This document shows positions 59,187 through 64,000 of a stretch of 64,000 bases of DNA, piece by piece (positions within the stretch are counted from its first letter, which is position 1; each line of letters starts with the position of its first letter). Source of the DNA: Streptococcus australis (GTDB taxonomy: Bacteria > Bacillota > Bacilli > Lactobacillales > Streptococcaceae); the NCBI RefSeq assembly GCF_015553625.1, contig NZ_JADNGY010000008.1:26138-90137 (forward strand), written 5' to 3'. The position numbers were made by a program, and so were the translations under genes. The notes beneath the pieces are model-generated. The model worked only from the letters and a program-made list of their open reading frames with translations, had not been told where the DNA came from and made no database searches.

Positions 59187-59213
59187 AGGCTACATTGTAG
59201 CCTCTTTCAGTTT
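59187..59213 (+). terminator. Terminator after cvfD
   Basis: AGAGGCTACA pairs with TGTAGCCTCT, followed by TTC. A nearly identical hairpin is at 59460-59484, beyond the structured element. Confidence 0.75.
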
Positions 59214-59232
59214 AAAGACAAAGTAATTTTAG

Positions 59233-59368
59233 AAACTTTCCTTAGGTGAGTACGGACGTTAGCGAACCTCGTAGAAGTTCCATGACTAATTATTGAGCCT
59301 AAGGTCTCAATAATTCCGAGTACCTGAAACAACTGTGTTTCAGGCACTTTTCTCACAGCGGAAAGTTT
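59233..59368 (+). repeat. 136-bp structured element, copy 2 (possible RNA)
   Basis: It has the same length and fold as 9560-9695. The closing stem AAACTTTCC/GGAAAGTTT and GTGAG/CTCAC are unchanged. GTTA/TGAC keeps pairing through a G-T pair where copy 1 has GTCA/TGAC. The last hairpin is CCTGAAACA/TGTTTCAGG where copy 1 has CCTAGA/TCTAGG, so two stem positions changed on both sides. It fills most of the 326-bp gap between cvfD and cysK. Confidence 0.8.
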
Positions 59369-59456
59369 TTCATCTTCTTAAATGACTAAAAAATAAAAGT
59401 CATTTTTTGAAAATCATCCAGCTGTTTTATGTAAAACAATAGTTTATCTACATTCA

Positions 59457-59484
59457 AAAAGAGGCTACGATGTAGCCTCTTTCT
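59457..59484 (-). terminator. Terminator of cysK
   Basis: AGAGGCTAC pairs with GTAGCCTCT. On the minus strand it follows the cysK stop and leads to a T-run. It is almost the same sequence as the cvfD terminator. Confidence 0.75.
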
Positions 59485-60413
59485 TATTCTTGATCAAAAT
59501 CGTAAAGGGTAGTTGAAAGGTAACGTTCTCCATTATCCGGTGCCAAAGCCAAGACTTTTTTACCAGCTCCAAGCTCTTTAGCGACTTCAATTGCTGCATA
59601 GATAGCGGCAGCAGATGAAATTCCAACTAAGAATCCTTCTTTTCCACCAATGTAGCGACCTAATTCTAAAGCTTGTTCAGAAGTGACGCGGATTACGCCA
59701 TCATAAGAATTGGTATCCAGCGTTTCTGGAATGAAACCTGCTGACAATCCTTGGATTTTGTGAGGTCCTGGTTTTTCGCCAGAAAGAATCGCTGATTCAT
59801 CTGCTTCAACGGCATAGACTTGGACAGCTGGGTTGACTTTTTTCAAGGCATGAGAAACACCTGAAATAGTTCCACCTGTTCCAACACCACTGACATAGGC
59901 ATCCAATCCATTTGGCCCAAAAGCTTCTAAAATTTCTTGTCCTGTTGTTGCTTCATGGACTTCTGGGTTGGCGCTGTTGTTAAATTGGAGGGGAAGGAAA
60001 CCGTTTCGTTCTGCAGCGATTTCTTCTGCTTTAGCGATAGCTCCTTTCATTCCTTCACTACCTGGAGTTAAGACCAGTTCAGCTCCATAAGCTTGAATGA
60101 TTTTCCGACGTTCAACACTCATGGTTTCAGGCATGACGATGACGACTTTATACCCTTTGGCAGCCCCAACCCATGATAAACCAATTCCTGTATTTCCGCT
60201 GGTTGCTTCAACGATAGTAGAACCAGGTTGAAGCAGACCATCTCGTTCTGCTTTTTCAATCATGCTAAGAGCAATCCGGTCTTTGACAGATGAACCTGGG
60301 TTGAAGGCTTCTAGTTTAACATAGACATCAGCAGCCCCTTCAGGTACCAAGTGGTTCAATTTTACAATAGGTGTTTTTCCGATTAATTCTGTAATATTTT
60401 CATAGATTGGCAT
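59484..60413 (-). CDS. cysK: Cysteine synthase (O-acetylserine thiol-lyase)
   Basis: A 309-residue PLP enzyme that makes cysteine from O-acetylserine and sulfide. The PLP lysine is in [12 protein letters not shown], the substrate loop is [11 protein letters not shown], and the PLP phosphate loop is [10 protein letters not shown]. Length is normal. It is monocistronic, with a strong promoter and an inverted repeat at its transcription start. Confidence 0.96.
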   Translation of the reverse strand: MPIYENITELIGKTPIVKLNHLVPEGAADVYVKLEAFNPGSSVKDRIALSMIEKAERDGLLQPGSTIVEATSGNTGIGLSWVGAAKGYKVVIVMPETMSVERRKIIQAYGAELVLTPGSEGMKGAIAKAEEIAAERNGFLPLQFNNSANPEVHEATTGQEILEAFGPNGLDAYVSGVGTGGTISGVSHALKKVNPAVQVYAVEADESAILSGEKPGPHKIQGLSAGFIPETLDTNSYDGVIRVTSEQALELGRYIGGKEGFLVGISSAAAIYAAIEVAKELGAGKKVLALAPDNGERYLSTTLYDFDQE

Positions 60414-60418
60414 ACGAT

Positions 60419-60471
60419 ATACACTCCTTTGTTAGTGTATCCAGTATACCGCCAGTAATCCGGTTTGTAAA
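60419..60471 (-). promoter_or_regulatory. cysK promoter with inverted repeat over the start site
   Basis: Minus strand: TTTACA (complement of 60466-60471), 17 bp spacer, TATACT (complement of 60443-60448). An inverted repeat, ATACACT (60419-60425) and AGTGTAT (60434-60440) with an 8-bp gap, covers the transcription start and the AAAGGAG ribosome-binding site. It could be a repressor operator. Confidence 0.65.
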
Positions 60472-60473
60472 AT

Positions 60474-60506
60474 ATAAAAAAGCTATCGATGTGATAGCCT
60501 TTTTTT
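60474..60506 (-). terminator. Terminator of the YigZ-family gene
   Basis: On the minus strand GGCTATCACATCGATAGCT forms a hairpin followed by six T residues, directly after the stop codon. Confidence 0.85.
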
Positions 60507-61137
60507 ATAACTGGATAGGAACTTCCACTTCCTTTAGCCCCTGATCACTAATCTCAACTTTTCCATGGTAAAAATCAATCAGGTCTGCAATCACATCTTC
60601 TTTTTGCTCTTTATCTACATAAATCAGACTAAAGACAGCATCGGTGAAGTCTGTCTGAAATTCTGCTAATTGGTGAGCGGATAGAAAGTTCACAAACTCT
60701 TGGTATTGGGGATAAGTCAAGGTAATCCCTAGCCCAACTTGCTCCTTGATTTCAACGAGACCGATTTCTTTCACAGCCTGAGCGACGCTACCGGCATAAG
60801 CACGAATAAGACCGCCTGCGCCTAGCTTGATCCCACCAAAATAACGAGTGACAACGCAGCAGACATTGGTCAACTCATGATTTTCTAGCACAGCTAGCAT
60901 GGGAACGCCGGCAGTACCACTCGGTTCTCCGTCGTCGCTGGTCCGTTTGATCTCAAACTGTTGGCCTATTACAAATGCGGAGCAATTGTGAGTTGCCTTG
61001 TAATGTTCTTTCTTGACAGCAGCTATAAAGTCGCGAGCTTCCTCTTCAGTATAGACCCGTTTAACATGGCAAAGAAAGCGAGATTTTTTAATTTCTTCTT
61101 GGACGAGGCCGTCCTCTTTAAATGTCTTGTATTCCAT
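60505..61137 (-). CDS. YigZ/IMPACT family protein
   Basis: A 210-residue protein with the N-terminal UPF0029/IMPACT domain: KKSRFLCHVKRVYTEEEARDFI, THNCSAFVIG, SDDGEPSGTAGVPML, and VTRYFGGIKLGAGGLIRAY. A C-terminal DUF1949 domain follows (about 137-205). IMPACT proteins regulate translation in eukaryotes; the bacterial role is not settled. It is divergent from comFA, with only 55 bp between the two starts, as in other streptococci. Confidence 0.92.
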   Translation of the reverse strand: MEYKTFKEDGLVQEEIKKSRFLCHVKRVYTEEEARDFIAAVKKEHYKATHNCSAFVIGQQFEIKRTSDDGEPSGTAGVPMLAVLENHELTNVCCVVTRYFGGIKLGAGGLIRAYAGSVAQAVKEIGLVEIKEQVGLGITLTYPQYQEFVNFLSAHQLAEFQTDFTDAVFSLIYVDKEQKEDVIADLIDFYHGKVEISDQGLKEVEVPIQL

Positions 61138-61151
61138 ACACTTATTTTACA

Positions 61152-61178
61152 AAAAAACTCGCAAAACTGCGAGTTTTT
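61152..61178. terminator. Hairpin between divergent YigZ-family gene and comFA
   Basis: AAAACTCGC pairs with GCGAGTTTT; runs of A on one side and T on the other make it terminator-like on both strands. Its right arm shares the T-run with the combox. It may insulate the two divergent genes. Confidence 0.6.
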
Positions 61179-61185
61179 ACGAATA
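61174..61185 (+). promoter_or_regulatory. Combox (cin-box) for SigX/ComX
   Basis: TTTTTACGAATA, the full consensus recognised by RNA polymerase with the competence sigma factor SigX. It is just eight bases before the comFA ATG, so the mRNA should have almost no 5' leader. It places comFA-comFC in the late competence regulon. Confidence 0.88.
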
Positions 61186-61192
61186 TATAAGT

Positions 61193-62491
61193 ATGAAAGT
61201 TGAAGATTGTTATGGAAGGTTGTTCACCCAAGAACAACTAGGGGTGGAACTGCTTGGACAAGCCCAAGAACTGCCAGCTATGGTAGAGGAAAAGACGGGC
61301 TTGTTTTGTAATCGGTGTGGGACTAAGATTGATAAAAGCAAATGGAAACTACAGATAGAAAGCTACTATTGTAGGGCTTGCATTCAATTAGGGAGAGTTA
61401 GGAGCGACCAAACACTCTATCACTTTCCCCAACAAGCCTTTCCCCAGGAAGAAGTCCTAAGATGGCAGGGGAGCCTGACGCCATTTCAAAGTCGGGTTTC
61501 TCAGGAGTTGGTTCAATCCTTAACAGATAGAAAGCCGATGATGGTACACGCAGTTACAGGAGCAGGTAAAACGGAAATGATGTACCAAGTGGTGGCGGAA
61601 GTGATAAAAAAGGGGAGATGTGTTTGCATTGCTACACCAAGGATTGACGTGTGTATTGAATTATATAAGCGAATGACAAAGGACTTTTCCTGCCCCATCT
61701 CGTTGTTGCACGGTGATTCAGAAGCTTATTTCCGAACGCCTCTCGTCATATCCACCACACATCAACTACTAAAATTTTATCAAGCTTTTGACCTCCTCAT
61801 AATCGATGAAGTCGATGCCTTTCCTTTTGTTGATAACCCTGTTCTCTACCATGCCGTTTCAAATGCCGTAACCAAGAATGGAAAGCTCATCTATTTGACA
61901 GCTACCTCAACAAAAGAGTTAGATAAAAAGGTCAAAAAACAGGAAATAAACCGCGTTAGCCTACCCAGACGCTTTCACGGAAACCCTCTAGTAATTCCTA
62001 GAAAAGTATGGCTAAAAGATCTACGAAAGAAAGTAGAAAAGAAGCAAGTACCAGGGAAGTTACTCAGACTAATAAAGGAGCAACGAAAAACAAGCTTTCC
62101 ACTGATCTTATTTGTATCAGAGATTGAATTAGGAGAAAAGCTCCTTAACCTCTTAAGACAGAACTTCAAGGATGAAATCATCGAACTGGTGACCTCTAAA
62201 ACAGAAAATAGGTTAGAACTGGTAGAAAAATTTCGCAACCAAGAAATTACCATCCTTGTTTCAACGACAATCCTGGAAAGGGGAGTTACCTTCCCTAAAG
62301 TAGATGTGTTTGTGATTGAGGCCAATCATCGGCTGTTCACTAAGAGCACCCTGGTTCAAATCGCTGGTCGTGTTGGAAGAAGTATGGAAAGACCTACAGG
62401 CGAGTTGCTTTTCCTAGCAGAAGGAACCAGCCAAGAAATGACACAAGCTATTAAAGAAATAAAAGAAATGAATCAGGAGGCAGGGTTTTGA
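61193..62491 (+). CDS. comFA: Competence helicase ComFA
   Basis: A 432-residue DEAD-like ATPase that helps pull single-stranded DNA through the ComEC channel. An N-terminal four-cysteine zinc motif (CNRCG, then CRAC) is followed by Walker A AVTGAGKTE, DEVD in IIDEVDAFP, and the C-terminal motifs ILVSTTILERGVTFP and QIAGRVGRS. ATG 61193 fits homologues, right behind the combox; the longer open frame starting at 61127 begins in the hairpin. It overlaps comFC by 4 bp. Confidence 0.95.
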   Translation: MKVEDCYGRLFTQEQLGVELLGQAQELPAMVEEKTGLFCNRCGTKIDKSKWKLQIESYYCRACIQLGRVRSDQTLYHFPQQAFPQEEVLRWQGSLTPFQSRVSQELVQSLTDRKPMMVHAVTGAGKTEMMYQVVAEVIKKGRCVCIATPRIDVCIELYKRMTKDFSCPISLLHGDSEAYFRTPLVISTTHQLLKFYQAFDLLIIDEVDAFPFVDNPVLYHAVSNAVTKNGKLIYLTATSTKELDKKVKKQEINRVSLPRRFHGNPLVIPRKVWLKDLRKKVEKKQVPGKLLRLIKEQRKTSFPLILFVSEIELGEKLLNLLRQNFKDEIIELVTSKTENRLELVEKFRNQEITILVSTTILERGVTFPKVDVFVIEANHRLFTKSTLVQIAGRVGRSMERPTGELLFLAEGTSQEMTQAIKEIKEMNQEAGF

Positions 62492-63159
62492 GTAACTGTC
62501 TGTTATGTGATCAAGAGCTATCCAATCAAGAATCCTTAAGGGATCTCATCCTAATGAAAAAAGAGAATCTCACAATGTGTAACAACTGTAAAAATAAGTT
62601 CGAACAAGTTAGTGAAGCTAGTTGCAAAACTTGTTGTAAAAAAAGTTCAGAGATTTCTTGTGAAGATTGCCAAGAGTGGGAACGAAAAGGGAAAAGTGTA
62701 AACCATAAAGCACTCTACTACTATAATGAAGAAATGAAGGAATACTTTCAGAAATACAAATTCCAGGGGGATCAACTGTTAGCTGGTCTCTTTGCTGAAG
62801 AAGTAAAGGCAGCACTAAAAAAGTATAAAGGGTATACCATTGTTCCAATACCTTTAAGCGATAAGAGAAATGAGAAGAGAGGATTTAATCAGGTAACAGC
62901 AATCTTAGAAGCTGCAGGAATCCCTTATCAAGACCTATTAATAAAAAAGGATACAAAAGCCCAATCACAGAAAAATAAAAAAGAAAGATTAAAAGCAGAA
63001 CAAGCCTTTGAACGAAAAGAGCTTGAAAACAAAAGCTGGCCGGAGAAAATAATGATAATGGATGATATCTACACAACAGGAGCAACAATCGAAAGAGCTA
63101 AAGAAATGTTACATGTAAACGAGGTGAAAGAAATAAGATCTTTTTCATTGGCAAGATAG
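62488..63159 (+). CDS. comFC: Competence protein ComFC (phosphoribosyltransferase-like)
   Basis: A 223-residue protein. It has N-terminal cysteine pairs (CLLCDQ, CNNC, CKTCC, CEDC) likely to bind zinc, then a phosphoribosyltransferase-like domain with TIVPIPLSDKRNEKRGFNQV and the PRPP-type loop IMDDIYTTGATIE. It works with ComFA in DNA uptake. The start is a TTG at 62488 with AGGAGG seven bases upstream; later ATGs would cut off the first zinc cysteines. Confidence 0.93.
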   Translation: MSNCLLCDQELSNQESLRDLILMKKENLTMCNNCKNKFEQVSEASCKTCCKKSSEISCEDCQEWERKGKSVNHKALYYYNEEMKEYFQKYKFQGDQLLAGLFAEEVKAALKKYKGYTIVPIPLSDKRNEKRGFNQVTAILEAAGIPYQDLLIKKDTKAQSQKNKKERLKAEQAFERKELENKSWPEKIMIMDDIYTTGATIERAKEMLHVNEVKEIRSFSLAR

Positions 63160-63176
63160 AATAATCAAAAATATAT

Positions 63177-63205
63177 TTGCAAAAATAAAATGAAAGCGTT
63201 ATAAT
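63177..63205 (+). promoter_or_regulatory. Promoter of hpf
   Basis: TTGCAA (63177-63182), 17 bp spacer, TATAAT (63200-63205). hpf is therefore not dependent on the competence operon. Confidence 0.8.
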
Positions 63206-63246
63206 ATAGATATAAAAAGAAAAACGTTTAGAAAGAAGGTACTTAT

Positions 63247-63792
63247 ATGATTAAATATAGTATCCGTGGTGAAAACCTAGAAGTAACAGAAGCCATTCAC
63301 GACTATGTCGTTTCTAAACTCGAAAAAATTGAAAAATATTTTCAAGCAGAGCAAGAATTGGATGCACGTGTAAACCTAAAAGTTTATCGTGAAAAAACTG
63401 CAAAAGTTGAAGTCACGATTCCGCTTGGTTCTATTACACTTCGTGCAGAAGATGTTTCTCAAGATATGTATGGATCTATTGACTTGGTAGTTGACAAGAT
63501 TGAACGTCAAATTCGTAAGAATAAAACAAAGATTGAAAAGAAAAATCGTAGTAAATCTGCAACTAGCAAAATCTTTACAGAAGCTTTAGTAGAAGAAAGT
63601 GTTGCATTGGAAAAAGTTGTCCGTACAAAAACGATTGACATTGAACCAATGGAATTAGATGAAGCGATTCTTCAAATGGAACTATTGGGACATGACTTCT
63701 TCATCTACAAGGATGTGGAAGACAATACAACTAACGTTATTTACCGTCGCGAAGATGGAGATATTGGACTTCTTGAAGTTAAAGACAAATAA
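63247..63792 (+). CDS. hpf: Ribosome hibernation promoting factor, long form
   Basis: A 181-residue long HPF. The N-terminal domain (about 1-95, IKYSIRGENLEVTEAIHDYV) blocks the decoding site. The C-terminal dimerisation domain (about 122-181, VVRTKTIDIEPMELDEAILQMELLGHDFF) joins two 70S ribosomes into 100S. It lies next to the rRNA operon. Confidence 0.96.
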   Translation: MIKYSIRGENLEVTEAIHDYVVSKLEKIEKYFQAEQELDARVNLKVYREKTAKVEVTIPLGSITLRAEDVSQDMYGSIDLVVDKIERQIRKNKTKIEKKNRSKSATSKIFTEALVEESVALEKVVRTKTIDIEPMELDEAILQMELLGHDFFIYKDVEDNTTNVIYRREDGDIGLLEVKDK

Positions 63793-63804
63793 GTTAACAC
63801 AGTC

Positions 63805-63837
63805 AGAAAGCTCCTGTAGAATATACAGGAGCTTTCT
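63805..63837 (+). terminator. Terminator after hpf
   Basis: AGAAAGCTCCTGTA pairs perfectly with TACAGGAGCTTTCT. Confidence 0.8.
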
Positions 63838-63908
63838 ATATATGTAGGAAATAAATAGTCGCAAATCAAAAAAAATAACAAAAAAAATAAAAAAATAGAA
63901 AAAAGTTA

Positions 63909-64000
63909 TTGACAAGGAGAGAGGGTCGTGATATACTAATATAGTTGTCGCGCGAGAGCGACAAAGACCTTTGAAAACTGAACAAGACGAACCAATGTGC
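63909..64000 (+). promoter_or_regulatory. rRNA operon promoter and leader
   Basis: TTGACA (63909-63914), 17 bp spacer, TATACT (63932-63937), preceded by an A/T-rich UP-like stretch (about 63865-63905). The leader has the hairpin TTGTCGC/GCGACAA (63945-63964) and CTTTGAAAACTGAACAA, typical of sequence just before 16S rRNA in Firmicutes. The 16S gene starts beyond the window. Confidence 0.85.

Overview
The window is chromosomal DNA of a Streptococcus, most likely a viridans (oral) species of the Mitis/Sanguinis/Parasanguinis type. The evidence is the streptococcal gene neighbourhoods (ccrZ-trmB, rsmH-ftsL-pbp2X-mraY, gpsB-rnpB-THUMP methyltransferase-mapZ, gmk-rpoZ-priA-fmt-rsmB-stp-stkP, comFA-comFC-hpf-rRNA), a YSIRK-type signal peptide, a SigX combox and moderate A+T content. 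Species cannot be fixed from the sequence alone.

Layout. 1-1808: the end of an EcsB-like ABC permease, then ccrZ and trmB. 2050-7571: the translation/transcription operon rimP-nusA-rnpM-ylxQ-infB-rbfA. 7646-12489: a Na/Pi cotransporter, nagA under a NagR-type operator, a small membrane protein and an aldo/keto reductase, with repeats between them. 12748-17238: a large secreted subtilisin-like protease. 17303-21200: T-box-controlled glyQ-glyS and a DUF896 protein. 21582-26176: the division/peptidoglycan cluster rsmH-ftsL-pbp2X-mraY. 26304-33290: a DEAD-box helicase, an amino-acid ABC transporter, trxB, and the NAD salvage pair pncB-nadE. 33291-35095: a small accessory island with an orphan PoNi-type (DUF1911) immunity gene. 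35172-40496: a GNAT acetyltransferase, pepC, then pbp1a and recU on the minus strand and a divergent DUF1273 gene. 40566-43971: gpsB, RNase P RNA, a THUMP methyltransferase and mapZ. 44014-46374: luxS and RNase Y. 46585-54889: gmk to stkP. 55021-57342: liaFSR. 57386-59157: a HAD-cyclophilin fusion and cvfD. 59484-63792: cysK, a YigZ-family gene, the competence operon comFA-comFC and hpf. The window ends in an rRNA promoter and leader; the 16S gene lies beyond it.

Functionally this is mostly housekeeping, with a strong cell-division and cell-envelope theme: CcrZ, FtsL, PBP2x, MraY, PBP1a, GpsB, MapZ, Stp/StkP and LiaFSR all lie here. StkP substrates known in pneumococcus (MapZ, GpsB, CcrZ) are in the same 64 kb.

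The less ordinary material is between genes. There are three exact-length (175 bp) copies of one hairpin-rich repeat. Two exact-length (136 bp) copies of another structured element, 50 kb apart, have compensatory stem changes. Three places show a host gene end or start duplicated around inserted DNA (nadE 3' end, glyQ ribosome-binding region, a terminator after cvfD). Several promoters sit so close to the start codon that leaderless mRNAs are expected, and a 39-codon ORF is translationally coupled to the DUF4059 gene.
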